A stretch of DNA of 8,269 nt from Bacteroidetes bacterium UBA4009 (GCA_002384205.1 DGBH01000034.1:3363-11631), one strand, 5' to 3'. Shown: positions 1 through 7,673, counted from the stretch's first letter. Notes: generated from the letters alone by a model not told the origin. A program made the numbers and translations.

Positions 1-885
1 TTGGGCCACAAATGCATAAGCGTCTGGCACATTAGCGTGAACCGATAGTTGCGCATGTGATGCGAATGACGGGGTTTTTATCCCTTTTCCGGCTAGGTGA
101 AGCCCGTACTCATTATCTTCCAAACAAATCAAGGAATGTACCTTATCCATGTACCAGTTTACGGCTTCTGCATTGGCATGCCATTCCATAGATCCAATAT
201 GATAAAACCGCTTAAAGCTATCCGAAGGTGTATACTTCCAAACGTCTAAATCAATGCCCGCTGGTATGGTACAATATTCACCCGTTGGGTGTAATGCTTT
301 AAACTTTTGTCCGTCATCATCCGTTACAGTGGCCGTAATATCGACCATAGGTAGGAGTGAGGCTTCGTATTTTTTTAACTGCTTAGCAAGAATGCGTTGG
401 TAGTATTTTTTGAAAGGATTACGCTCATTAGATGCCAGGCGCTCCCATATTTCATACTCTACATTATGCATTCGCAAAGCAATTACGCCGGTATGGTACT
501 TGCGTATGGTGTGAATATACGGTCCGACAAAGGTTCCTTCTACTTGGATAACATCAAATTTTTCGAATTGAAGTAGCTCAATGATTTTAGATTCAAAATC
601 AGCATCGTAAAACCTACTTACATTATACGACTTATTTTGAAGTAGATGAAGTAGAGCATCCTTGGCAACCACATCCGTATTTAAGGGTTGGATAAGCACG
701 CGGGCATACTTACTTAATTCCTCCTGGGCCTCAATAACGGGTGTGTTGTGTTTTTTACCGTCTAGACAATAGATTACCACTTCATGCCCTAATTCAGCAT
801 AGGCACGAGTAAAGTTGTATATACCTATGGTTCCTCCTTCATTTAAAGGCCATGGGACACGATTAGATACTTGTAAAATTTTCAT
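1..885 (-). CDS. Glycosyltransferase, GT4-like (GT-B fold), partial: C-terminus off the left edge
   Basis: Reading from ATG at 885 the frame stays open for 295 codons to the window edge. The N-terminus (MKILQVSNRVPWPLNEGG) begins a Rossmann-type strand followed by the glycine-rich acceptor-side loop usual in GT-B glycosyltransferases. RMHNVEYEIWERLA from residue 138 matches a stretch common in Bacteroidota family-4 enzymes. PAGID near residue 210 marks the hinge into the C-terminal nucleotide-sugar domain, which starts around GSMEWHAN (231-238). Family members are usually about 380-400 residues, so roughly 90-100 are missing, including the expected E-x7-E donor-binding site. No signal peptide or membrane segment is seen, so it probably acts on the cytoplasmic face, adding a sugar to a lipid-linked glycan or lipopolysaccharide; the donor and acceptor cannot be told. 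Its ATG overlaps the permease stop (ATGA, 885-882), indicating translational coupling. The family call is firm, the pathway is inferred. Confidence 0.88.
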   Translation of the reverse strand, partial: MKILQVSNRVPWPLNEGGTIGIYNFTRAYAELGHEVVIYCLDGKKHNTPVIEAQEELSKYARVLIQPLNTDVVAKDALLHLLQNKSYNVSRFYDADFESKIIELLQFEKFDVIQVEGTFVGPYIHTIRKYHTGVIALRMHNVEYEIWERLASNERNPFKKYYQRILAKQLKKYEASLLPMVDITATVTDDDGQKFKALHPTGEYCTIPAGIDLDVWKYTPSDSFKRFYHIGSMEWHANAEAVNWYMDKVHSLICLEDNEYGLHLAGKGIKTPSFASHAQLSVHANVPDAYAFVAQ

Positions 886-2450
886 TTGTCTACATCAAGC
901 ATTCCACCTTTAGCCCATTTTGGTGTTATTTTTCGAATTACTCTCTTGTAGGAGTCAGCATCAAACAACTGACTGTCTCTGCTGGCTTTATAGGTTAAAA
1001 AGATAGCCAAAGGGAGTAGAATAAACATACTTAGCCACATGCCAACCGCAGCGGGAAGCGCACCTTGAAACACCAATTTTTCGCCAAAAATACCAATCAC
1101 GTAATATAGAATAAATAGCAAAATAGATATTACTAGTGGTAAACCAAATCCGCCTTTTTTGATAATTGCTCCCAGCGGTGCCCCGATAAAGAAAAGCAAG
1201 ATGCACGAAGCCGCAAGTGTGAATTTACGATGCCATTCTACGAGGTATTTATTCCTTAGTTCACGTTGAGATCCAGCATCATCCACATTATTGGTAGAAA
1301 TACGTTTTATGTTGTTCGCATTTTGCAAAGCCCGTTCAATGATGTCTTCTTTTTGCTTGGTGGTTATTGCCAACGTTTGAAGTGTATCTGACGGGATGAT
1401 ATCGTAACGTAATGAGTCTTTTGTGTTTTTGAATTTTCTTATTTTTTTAGTGTCAACATCATCACGACTAGAAGTAATTCTGCGAGACCATAAGTACTTT
1501 AATCGCTCGTCGACTCCTGTATCACTGATGGCAAGACTAGAATCCATCTGATGAAAATAGGGCTTGATATAGCGGTATAAATCTCCTTTTTTATGTTCGA
1601 TAAAGATATTTAAGGAGTCTATTCTTTCACCAAGCTGCGTCAGATTCATCATTCTATGATCTTCCGAAAATCGTTCTTTATCTGTTCGGTTAAAGGCTAG
1701 TTCGCTTAAGTCGATGGTAAGATTATACGACGAAAATTCCATCGTGTTATGCGGCATCGTATTTACATATTTGGGGTCGTTTACCATTTCTTCATAACGT
1801 CGGCCGTCTTCCAAATAAAGGGTCATAAACTGCTTGTCATCTGAAATAGTCATTTTGCCGCGTTTAGCAATCAAAATATTGTTATTGCCTGTATTGTTTC
1901 GATCGTCAATGTAGATTATGATATCCTCGATGGTCTGGTTGTCTTCGTGTTTTTTACCAACCCGAATAGCATATCCCTCAATATCTTTAAAAAAGACATT
2001 GGCTATAATATTCATTGCGGGTTTCTTTTGGGTAACATCATACAATAAAGCACCCCAGCTAAGATTGGCTTTTGGGATAAGATTATTAGCGGTATAAAAT
2101 GCACCAATGGCCATCAGAGAGCTTATAATAAACATAGGTCTCATAGCCTTAAGTAGGGAAACTCCGGCAGATTTTATGGCGACTAGTTCATACCGTTCTG
2201 CAAGGTTACCAAACACCATGATACTCGATAATAATATGGCTAAGGGTAATGCCATTGGAATAAGATGTATGGCGAAATAGAAGATGAATTCTAAGATGAC
2301 AGAAATCTCAAGTCCTTTTCCCACAAGATCCTCCAGGTATTTCCAAATAGTCTGCATGAGCAGCAGGAATAAGGAAATAAAAAATGTACCGATAAAGGGT
2401 CCGATGAACGACTTTACAAATAACCAATGAAGTTTTTTTATTCCTCTCAA
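882..2450 (-). CDS. LptF/LptG-family lipopolysaccharide export permease (YjgP/YjgQ)
   Basis: This is an inner-membrane permease subunit of the LptB2FG ABC transporter, which extracts lipopolysaccharide and passes it to the periplasmic Lpt bridge. Three membrane helices lie near residues 15-35, 52-80 and 104-122. A large periplasmic region spans about 125-405, and three more helices lie near 411-430, 436-457 and 465-488. The stretch around 84-98 (AERYELVAIKSAGVS) is the conserved cytoplasmic coupling segment expected to contact the LptB ATPase. At 522 residues it is much longer than the roughly 360 of the enterobacterial proteins; the excess is charged sequence in the periplasmic region, as in other Bacteroidota homologues. 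The start is TTG at 2450: no ATG lies in frame before M32, which is already inside the first helix, and the frame is open upstream to 2513 with only ATT codons as alternatives. I cannot decide between LptF and LptG. It is followed directly, with overlap, by the glycosyltransferase. Confidence 0.93.
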   Translation of the reverse strand: MRGIKKLHWLFVKSFIGPFIGTFFISLFLLLMQTIWKYLEDLVGKGLEISVILEFIFYFAIHLIPMALPLAILLSSIMVFGNLAERYELVAIKSAGVSLLKAMRPMFIISSLMAIGAFYTANNLIPKANLSWGALLYDVTQKKPAMNIIANVFFKDIEGYAIRVGKKHEDNQTIEDIIIYIDDRNNTGNNNILIAKRGKMTISDDKQFMTLYLEDGRRYEEMVNDPKYVNTMPHNTMEFSSYNLTIDLSELAFNRTDKERFSEDHRMMNLTQLGERIDSLNIFIEHKKGDLYRYIKPYFHQMDSSLAISDTGVDERLKYLWSRRITSSRDDVDTKKIRKFKNTKDSLRYDIIPSDTLQTLAITTKQKEDIIERALQNANNIKRISTNNVDDAGSQRELRNKYLVEWHRKFTLAASCILLFFIGAPLGAIIKKGGFGLPLVISILLFILYYVIGIFGEKLVFQGALPAAVGMWLSMFILLPLAIFLTYKASRDSQLFDADSYKRVIRKITPKWAKGGMLDVDK

Positions 2451-2458
2451 AACTGCTT

Positions 2459-2466
2459 CAAAAATA
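2459..2466 (-). promoter_or_regulatory. Possible -7 element (TATTTTTG) upstream of the permease
   Basis: On the minus strand TATTTTTG fits the Bacteroidota -7 consensus TAnnTTTG. A TTTG lies upstream at 2483-2480, but the gap of 13 bases is short of the usual 18-20. If used, transcription would begin only a few bases before the TTG start at 2450, giving a nearly leaderless mRNA. The weak spacing keeps confidence low. Confidence 0.25.
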
Positions 2467-2488
2467 TGTAGTTGTACCTCAAATTGCT

Positions 2489-2496
2489 TATTTTTG
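2489..2496 (+). promoter_or_regulatory. Possible -7 element (TATTTTTG) for the TPR gene
   Basis: TATTTTTG matches the Bacteroidota -7 consensus TAnnTTTG and would give a leader of about 20-25 bases before the ATG at 2525. The nearest upstream TTG (2472-2474) is only 14 bases away, so the -33 element is poor. Position and divergent layout make it plausible. Confidence 0.4.
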
Positions 2497-2524
2497 GAAT
2501 TAATAATACAATTTCATAGACCAA

Positions 2525-3760
2525 ATGATTTCCTTTAAGCACGTTCTCCTTATCATTTTCATGAGTATGATATCGTTTAGCTATGCTCAGATTGATGGAA
2601 CCACCAAGAAACAGCTTAACAAAGTAGAAAAATATTACGGGGCAAAAAAATATTCCAAAGCTGCAGAACTCATGAAAGAGGTGCTTAATAAGTATCCTAT
2701 TAATGAAAGTTTATGGAAAATGTATCAAGAAATAACGTTTCAAAACTATCGTATACATGCCAAAACCGCATCGACTTATGCAGTTTCAGTAAGCGGTAAA
2801 AATGCGAACGATTCACTTGCTTCCAGCCTACAAGAACTAATAGATTACACATCTCAAGTGCCTAAATATGAGTATTATAATGCGTTATATTATACCTCAT
2901 TGGCTATTCCGTATGCCACTAGAGTATCTAGTGAGTTGAGAAGCATATATGTAGACGGTCTGTATTATTCAGATAAGAATATTAGTTTTAAGTCAAAAGC
3001 GTTTTTTGACAAGGCAGATGGTGAATTTCGTGCTAAAAACTATCAGAAAGCCACGGAATACTATCAAAAAGCATTAGATGAAGATACCACTAATTACAAA
3101 GCGTTGCTCTATATAGGAGATTCTTACTATGCTATGGAATATTACGGCAAGGCTGCTGAGTATTTTAGAAAAGCGATTACTAAGCAGCCTAACTTACTTG
3201 AGCCGGTAAAATATTTGTCAGATGCTTTAGCGCATAAAGGTGAACGCGATTGGGCTTTTATTGTAGCCAAACAAAGTTTATTGGTGTATCCTGATGAAGG
3301 TATTTTTGAAAAAATAGCGCGGTATTTAGACGATGAAGGAAAGAAAAAGCTTGATCGAAATTGGATTTTACGTCTATCTTCTGCCAATAGTATTCGCGAT
3401 AAAAATCATAGAAATCAGTTTTTTAATGATCCGTTACACTTTTCATATTACATCGATGCAGTAAATGATGTGAAGGAATATTATGATGAAGATGGACTGC
3501 TTAAATCTACCGTAGATAAACCCTTAGATACCTATTTGGAAGTGTATTGTTGGAAAAAAATGCTAGAAGCTACTCGAAATGAAGATATACCAGCGTTAGA
3601 GTATGCCCGATACATGGAGCAGCAAGGTATGTTAGCACCCTACGTATTAGTCAGTCTGTTTAATGTAGACCTATATCCACAATACCGACACTTGGCAGAT
3701 ACGAAATCAGAATTGGTAAAAGAATACATTGACAATTATCTCATTATCAATACAAAATAG
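2525..3760 (+). CDS. Exported TPR-repeat protein of unknown function
   Basis: 411 residues. Residues 1-21 form a typical signal peptide (positive K5-H6, hydrophobic core VLLIIFMSM, cleavage likely after FSYA before Q22). No lipobox cysteine is present, so the mature protein is probably periplasmic or secreted. One TPR-like helical pair lies at about 27-60 (YYGAKKYSKAAELMKEVLNKYP). Two canonical repeats follow at about 160-195 (FRAKNYQKATEYYQKAL) and 195-228 (YYAMEYYGKAAEYFRKAITKQP), with a weaker one to about 260. Residues from about 270 to 411 are charged and tyrosine-rich and match no domain I recognise. TPR proteins act as scaffolds for protein contacts; the partner is unknown. It diverges from the permease, and its stop lies 11 bases from the convergent valS stop with no obvious terminator between, so the two transcripts probably overlap at their 3' ends. 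The coding call is firm, the role unknown. Confidence 0.9.
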   Translation: MISFKHVLLIIFMSMISFSYAQIDGTTKKQLNKVEKYYGAKKYSKAAELMKEVLNKYPINESLWKMYQEITFQNYRIHAKTASTYAVSVSGKNANDSLASSLQELIDYTSQVPKYEYYNALYYTSLAIPYATRVSSELRSIYVDGLYYSDKNISFKSKAFFDKADGEFRAKNYQKATEYYQKALDEDTTNYKALLYIGDSYYAMEYYGKAAEYFRKAITKQPNLLEPVKYLSDALAHKGERDWAFIVAKQSLLVYPDEGIFEKIARYLDDEGKKKLDRNWILRLSSANSIRDKNHRNQFFNDPLHFSYYIDAVNDVKEYYDEDGLLKSTVDKPLDTYLEVYCWKKMLEATRNEDIPALEYARYMEQQGMLAPYVLVSLFNVDLYPQYRHLADTKSELVKEYIDNYLIINTK

Positions 3761-3771
3761 GATTTACCGTT

Positions 3772-6375
3772 TTAGTTAGACGCTAATTGAGCGGTTAAAC
3801 TTGCTATTTTGCTCATAGTGTCTGCTTTCTTTTGTTCTTCTTTGGCGATAACATCAGGATGTGCATTTGCAATAAAGCTAGCGTTTCCTAATTTTTTATC
3901 TATACCTATCAGGAAGCCCTCCAAGCGTTTTATCTCATTTTGAATGGCAGCTACATCTATTTTTTGTACATAATCCTTAAATCCAATGGAAATTTCATCT
4001 GTACCAACTAGGGCTTTAAATCCAATAACTTCATCTGGGGATATATTCTCCACATTCGCCAATTTTTGGATGATACCCGCGGCATGGTGATAAATAGATT
4101 CATCTTTTGCGTGTATGGCTATAGTTGCGGCTAGTTTTGGAGAGATACCATTTTCATTACGTTTGGATCTAACCTCACTGATAAGTTCGAAAACCTGAGT
4201 ATGAATAGGAGTAGAGCTTACTAGTAAAATGGGCCATGCTTCATTATTAATAAAAGCTCCGTTTCGTTCTCTTATTTCTTGCCAAAGTTCTTCTGTTATA
4301 AAAGGCATAAAAGGATGTAATAATCGAAGAATGGCATCAAATGCAGATTTTGCTTTTTCCAAATCCTCACTAGGTATAGGTTCTCCGTAGTTGGGCTTGA
4401 TCATTTCCAAATACCATCCGCTAAAATCATCTCGGGTTAGCTTGTAAAGCTCCATAAGTGCATCCGAAATACGAAAAGCATCAAAATGATTATTAACAGA
4501 TTCAATGGCGTCTGCTAGTTTAGCATCCATCCACTGATGAGCCATGTCAGCATACTGGGTATAATATTCATTTCGGTTAGGTGTAGTTTCCCATCCTTGT
4601 ATTAGTCGGAAAGAGTTCCAAATTTTATTGCAAAAATTTCGACCTTGTTCGCACAAGGATTCGTCAAAAAGTATGTCATTACCGGCTGGAGCGCTTAGCA
4701 TAAGTCCCATACGAACACCATCGGTGCCGTATTTTTCCATTAATTCTATGGGATCCGGACTATTTCCTAAGGACTTAGACATTTTTCTACGCTCTTTGTC
4801 CCTTACAATACCAGTAAAATATACATTTTTAAAGGGTAATTCACCTTCAAATGCATGACCTGCCATAATCATACGGGCCACCCAAAAGAAAATAATATCG
4901 GGTGCAGTTACTAGATCTGCTGTTGGGTAATAGTATGCTAATTCTTTTTTTCCTTTTTCTTGAAAGCCATCAAAAACACTAATGGGCCATAACCAACTGC
5001 TAAACCAGGTGTCTAGAACGTCTTCGTCTTGGCGTAAGTCATTTATAGTTAAGCTTTTATCGTTAAAATTAGCAAGGGCCTCTTCTGCAGTTTTAGCTAT
5101 TATTACTTCACCTGTTGGTGTATACCATGCAGGTATTCTGTGTCCCCACCATAGTTGGCGAGAGATGCACCAGTCCTTTATGTTAGAAAGCCAATGGTTA
5201 TAGGTGTTTTTGAATTTAGCAGGGTGAAATTGAATCTTATCATCCATTACATCATTCAATACTTCTGGGAAGTCAGCCATAAATTTCTTCATGTCTACAA
5301 ACCATTGGGCAGAAAGACGAGGCTCAACGACTGCTTTACTTCGCTCACTTTTTCCTACTTTATTCACAATATCTTCGGTTTTGAGTAATAATCCGAGTTC
5401 TTCTAGCTTTTCTACAGCTAGTTTTCGAGCTTTAAAGCGATCTTCTCCTACAAAAATACCAGCGGCTTCGCTTATCGTTGCGTCGTCATTAAAAACATCA
5501 ATGGTTTGCAAGTTATGTCGTTTGCCTATTTCGTAGTCATTAATATCATGCGCAGGCGTTACTTTGAGTGCACCGGTTCCAAATTCTAAATCGATATAAT
5601 CGTCTGCTATAATAGGAACCAATCTGTTAACCATTGGAACGATGCAATTTTTACCAATCAGATCTTGGTACCGATCATCGTTAGGGTGTACACAAACGGC
5701 GGTGTCTCCCATAATGGTTTCTGGACGCGTGGTTGCTATGCTTATAAAAGAATCGCTGTTTTCTATCTGGTATTTAATGTAGTACAATTTACCATTTTGC
5801 TCTTCGTGATTTACTTCTTCGTCGCTTAAGGCTGTTTTACCCACGGGATCCCAGTTTATCATCCGCGTTCCATGATAAATGTAACCTCTTTTATGTAGGT
5901 CTATAAAGGAATCTATAACCGCTTCGGATAAATCAGGCTCCATGGTAAAACGGGTTCTATCCCAATCACAACTACAGCCTAATTTTTTCAATTGTTCTAG
6001 AATTATACCCCCGTATTTTTCTTTCCATTCAAAAGCATGTTCTAGAAACTCATCTCTTGTGATATCTGTTTTGGCTATACCTTGCTCTTTAAGTAAGTTA
6101 ACTACTTTGGTCTCTGTAGCTATAGAGGCGTGATCTGTGCCTGGAACCCAGCATGCATTATATCCCAGCATACGTGCTCTTCGTACCAGTATATCTTGAA
6201 TACTATTATTTAACATATGCCCCATATGCAGAATTCCTGTCACGTTAGGTGGAGGTATGACTACAGAATAACTAGGTCTATGGTCTGGCACAGATGCAAA
6301 CAGCTGGTGTTCAATCCATTGATCATACCATTTCTGTTCTATTCCTTCGGGGTTATATTTGGTTGAAATCTCCAT
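3772..6375 (-). CDS. valS: Valine--tRNA ligase (ValRS)
   Basis: A class Ia aminoacyl-tRNA synthetase that charges tRNA-Val with valine in the cytoplasm. The HIGH-type motif reads HMGH at residues 50-53, just after PPPNVTG. KMSKS lies at 531-535. Both ATP-binding signatures are therefore intact. The inserted CP1 editing domain, which removes mischarged threonine, shows TTRPET at 215-220 and GTGALKVTPAHD. DWCISRQLWWGHRIPAW and DVLDTWFSSWLWP, typical of ValRS, return to the catalytic core. The anticodon-binding helical domain follows. The last roughly 60 residues form the C-terminal coiled-coil tRNA-binding arm characteristic of ValRS and absent from IleRS. The length of 867 is normal for bacteria. 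The start is ATG at 6375, followed by the usual N-terminal helix (YNPEGIEQKWYDQW). It lies 96 bases downstream of rplS on the same strand, but a terminator and a candidate private promoter separate them. Confidence 0.99.
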   Translation of the reverse strand: MEISTKYNPEGIEQKWYDQWIEHQLFASVPDHRPSYSVVIPPPNVTGILHMGHMLNNSIQDILVRRARMLGYNACWVPGTDHASIATETKVVNLLKEQGIAKTDITRDEFLEHAFEWKEKYGGIILEQLKKLGCSCDWDRTRFTMEPDLSEAVIDSFIDLHKRGYIYHGTRMINWDPVGKTALSDEEVNHEEQNGKLYYIKYQIENSDSFISIATTRPETIMGDTAVCVHPNDDRYQDLIGKNCIVPMVNRLVPIIADDYIDLEFGTGALKVTPAHDINDYEIGKRHNLQTIDVFNDDATISEAAGIFVGEDRFKARKLAVEKLEELGLLLKTEDIVNKVGKSERSKAVVEPRLSAQWFVDMKKFMADFPEVLNDVMDDKIQFHPAKFKNTYNHWLSNIKDWCISRQLWWGHRIPAWYTPTGEVIIAKTAEEALANFNDKSLTINDLRQDEDVLDTWFSSWLWPISVFDGFQEKGKKELAYYYPTADLVTAPDIIFFWVARMIMAGHAFEGELPFKNVYFTGIVRDKERRKMSKSLGNSPDPIELMEKYGTDGVRMGLMLSAPAGNDILFDESLCEQGRNFCNKIWNSFRLIQGWETTPNRNEYYTQYADMAHQWMDAKLADAIESVNNHFDAFRISDALMELYKLTRDDFSGWYLEMIKPNYGEPIPSEDLEKAKSAFDAILRLLHPFMPFITEELWQEIRERNGAFINNEAWPILLVSSTPIHTQVFELISEVRSKRNENGISPKLAATIAIHAKDESIYHHAAGIIQKLANVENISPDEVIGFKALVGTDEISIGFKDYVQKIDVAAIQNEIKRLEGFLIGIDKKLGNASFIANAHPDVIAKEEQKKADTMSKIASLTAQLASN

Positions 6376-6408
6376 GCTAGCTTTTTTTATAGTGATGCGA
6401 TATTATGG

Positions 6409-6441
6409 TGCAAATAAAAAAGCCCATCGTGGTAATACCAA
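6409..6441 (-). promoter_or_regulatory. Candidate valS promoter, embedded in the rplS terminator
   Basis: On the minus strand TTG (6441-6439), a 20-base spacer and TTTATTTGCA (6418-6409) approximate the Bacteroidota pattern TTG-N(18-20)-TAnnTTTG, with one mismatch (T for A at the second base). It predicts a leader of about 25-30 bases before the valS ATG at 6375. The -33 element sits inside the rplS hairpin and the -7 element overlaps its T-tract. Confidence 0.5.
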
Positions 6442-6451
6442 GACGGGCTTT
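6411..6451 (-). terminator. Rho-independent terminator of rplS
   Basis: Bases 6419-6451 form a near-perfect inverted repeat. On the minus-strand RNA the stem is about 16 pairs (outer arm AAAGCCC with GGGCTTT, one G-U wobble, one U-C mismatch, inner UUGGUA with UACCA) and is followed at once by TTTTTTATTT. It lies 20 bases past the rplS stop. In the other orientation the wobble becomes an A-C mismatch and no T-run follows, so it serves rplS. Confidence 0.88.
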
Positions 6452-6471
6452 GAGTAAATATTATGTTTGTC

Positions 6472-6813
6472 TTATCTTTTTTCTTTGATACGAGCTGATT
6501 TACCAGAAAGTTGTCTCAAGTAGAATATACGTGCTCTTCTTACCTTACCTCTTCTATTGACTTCGATTTTGTCAATAAATGGAGAATGGAAAGGAAATAC
6601 TCTTTCTACCCCAACACCACTACTAATTTTTCTAACGGTGAACGTTTCATCAAGTCCTGTATTTCTTCTTTGCAATACAACACCTTGGAAAACCTGGATT
6701 CTTTCCTTTTCACCCTCTCTTATTTTGTAATGTACAGATACGTTATCACCTGCTCCGAAAGTAGGTAAATCTGTTCTTATTTGACTTGACTCTATATGCT
6801 TTATGAAATCCAT
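6472..6813 (-). CDS. rplS: 50S ribosomal protein L19
   Basis: 113 residues, the normal size for bacterial L19, which sits at the 30S-50S interface. Family sequence is clear throughout: the N-terminal helix [11 protein letters not shown], the SH3-like barrel with [48 protein letters not shown], and the basic C-terminus [11 protein letters not shown]. The frame stays open upstream to 6993, but the ATG at 6813 is chosen because the protein then begins exactly where L19 proteins begin; a longer form would run into rplU on the other strand. It has its own promoter and terminator, so it looks monocistronic, with valS next on the same strand and rplU divergent. Confidence 0.98.
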   Translation of the reverse strand: MDFIKHIESSQIRTDLPTFGAGDNVSVHYKIREGEKERIQVFQGVVLQRRNTGLDETFTVRKISSGVGVERVFPFHSPFIDKIEVNRRGKVRRARIFYLRQLSGKSARIKEKR

Positions 6814-6830
6814 TGTTTTAAAAGTGAGTG

Positions 6831-6838
6831 CAAAAGTA
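6831..6838 (-). promoter_or_regulatory. -7 promoter element of rplS (TACTTTTG)
   Basis: On the minus strand TACTTTTG followed by CA fits TAnnTTTG exactly, 17 bases before the rplS ATG. This gives a leader of roughly 10-13 bases. No good TTG is found 18-20 bases upstream, so the -33 element is weak. The A-rich stretch further upstream (nine A at 6869-6877) may compensate. Confidence 0.6.
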
Positions 6839-6914
6839 ATAAAAAGAATAGTGGGTTGTGCACATAATAAAAAAAAATGTTTAGATTTTTCTAATAAAAA
6901 ATACGCTCGATATA

Positions 6915-6943
6915 TTGGTAATTCCAAATTAGTTTTACCTTTG
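6915..6943 (+). promoter_or_regulatory. Promoter of rplU-rpmA
   Basis: TTG (6915-6917), an 18-base spacer and TACCTTTG (6936-6943), followed by CA, match the Bacteroidota vegetative promoter. The ATG of rplU is 17 bases past the -7 element, giving a short A-rich leader without a Shine-Dalgarno sequence. An L21 autoregulatory leader of the kind known in Firmicutes would not fit in so short a leader. Confidence 0.8.
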
Positions 6944-6960
6944 CAGTTCTTAAAATAAAG

Positions 6961-7272
6961 ATGTACGCGATAGTAGATATAGCAGGTAAGCAATTTAAGG
7001 TTTCAAAAGACCAGAAGTTGTACGTGCACAGATTGGCTGAGGATGAAGGGAAGTCTGTGAGTTTTGATAACGTAATGTTGGTAGAAGACAGTGGTAACGT
7101 AAGTGTGGGCACTCCAAGTGTAAAAGGAGCCTCTGTACAAGCTAAGGTTCTTCAACATATGAAAGGTGATAAAGTTATCGTTTTCAAAAAGAAAAGAAGA
7201 AAAGGTTACAAAGTAAGAAATGGTCACAGACAGTATCTTACTCAAATTCAAATCGAAAGCATTAAAGCATAA
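6961..7272 (+). CDS. rplU: 50S ribosomal protein L21
   Basis: 103 residues, the usual length of L21, which binds 23S rRNA next to L20 in the large subunit. It begins [15 protein letters not shown], the family N-terminus. It carries the conserved strand region [22 protein letters not shown] and the basic rRNA-binding segment [27 protein letters not shown]. It is the first gene of a two-gene operon; rpmA follows after 6 bases, the near-universal bacterial pair. The start is ATG at 6961. Confidence 0.99.
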   Translation: MYAIVDIAGKQFKVSKDQKLYVHRLAEDEGKSVSFDNVMLVEDSGNVSVGTPSVKGASVQAKVLQHMKGDKVIVFKKKRRKGYKVRNGHRQYLTQIQIESIKA

Positions 7273-7278
7273 TAAACA

Positions 7279-7530
7279 ATGGCACATAAGAAAGGAGCGG
7301 GTAGTAGTAAGAACGGTAGAGAGTCGCATAGTAAACGACTTGGCGTTAAAATATTTGGTGGTCAAGTTTGTATCGCTGGTAATATTATAGTAAGACAAAG
7401 AGGAACTGTTCATCACGCAGGTAAGAATGTAGGTATAGGTAAAGACCATACTTTATTCGCGCTTACTGATGGAAAAGTAGAATTTCAAAGAAAAGCCAAC
7501 AATCGTTCATTCGTGAATATTGTAGAGTAA
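7279..7530 (+). CDS. rpmA: 50S ribosomal protein L27
   Basis: 83 residues. L27 lies by the peptidyl-transferase centre, where its flexible N-terminus reaches the tRNA 3' ends. The mature N-terminus [23 protein letters not shown] is standard and carries no N-terminal extension needing protease processing of the Firmicutes kind. The beta-barrel follows ([34 protein letters not shown]). [17 protein letters not shown] is the normal C-terminus. It is co-transcribed with rplU. The first structured repeat of the downstream gap begins 5 bases past its stop, so that element should be in its 3' UTR. Confidence 0.99.
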   Translation: MAHKKGAGSSKNGRESHSKRLGVKIFGGQVCIAGNIIVRQRGTVHHAGKNVGIGKDHTLFALTDGKVEFQRKANNRSFVNIVE

Positions 7531-7534
7531 ATTT

Positions 7535-7605
7535 ATTTAGCGTTTTAACTCAATATTTAGAGCTTTCATAGTCAATTGATAGGGCTTCCTTTTGGATGTC
7601 TTATC
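7535..7605 (+). repeat. Structured repeat, copy 1 (rpmA 3' UTR)
   Basis: It aligns without gaps to 7734-7804 at an offset of 199 bases, with 56 of 71 bases identical. It has a weak 5' hairpin (7535-7541 with 7548-7554, 5 of 7 pairs), then a linker (7555-7577) identical to copy 2 except at one base, then a 28-base hairpin (7578-7605). That hairpin has 11 of 12 pairs including two wobbles and loop TTTT. GTATG rather than a T-run follows it, so as a terminator it looks impaired. Confidence 0.85.
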
Positions 7606-7643
7606 GTATGAAAGATTTCCTTTATTTTCTTTACATCATTTGT

Positions 7644-7673
7644 TTTGTTTAATAAAAAATAATATTAATTTTG
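7644..7673 (+). promoter_or_regulatory. Promoter of the candidate small RNA
   Basis: TTTG (7644-7647), exactly 18 bases, then TAATTTTG (7666-7673) is a full match to the Bacteroidota promoter pattern and as good as the rplU promoter. No protein gene lies downstream on this strand: the next gene is convergent and begins beyond the window. The predicted transcription start is about 7678-7682. Confidence 0.6.

Noticed and set aside
3761..3771. A shared terminator between the convergent TPR gene and valS
   Set aside because: The gap is 11 bases and no stable inverted repeat with a T-run is visible in it or beside it.
6814..6993. A 60-residue N-terminal extension of L19
   Set aside because: The extension crosses the rplS promoter and runs into rplU on the other strand. 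Known L19 proteins begin at the ATG at 6813.
7003..7449. A 148-residue minus-strand frame opposite rplU and rpmA
   Set aside because: It is the antisense shadow of two certain ribosomal-protein genes and resembles no protein family.
7608..7652. A 14-codon hydrophobic reading frame (MKDFLYFLYIICFV) on the plus strand between the two repeats
   Set aside because: It is very short, has no promoter of its own and overlaps the -33 element of the small-RNA promoter. Phe, Tyr, Ile and Leu codons are expected by chance in such T-rich DNA.
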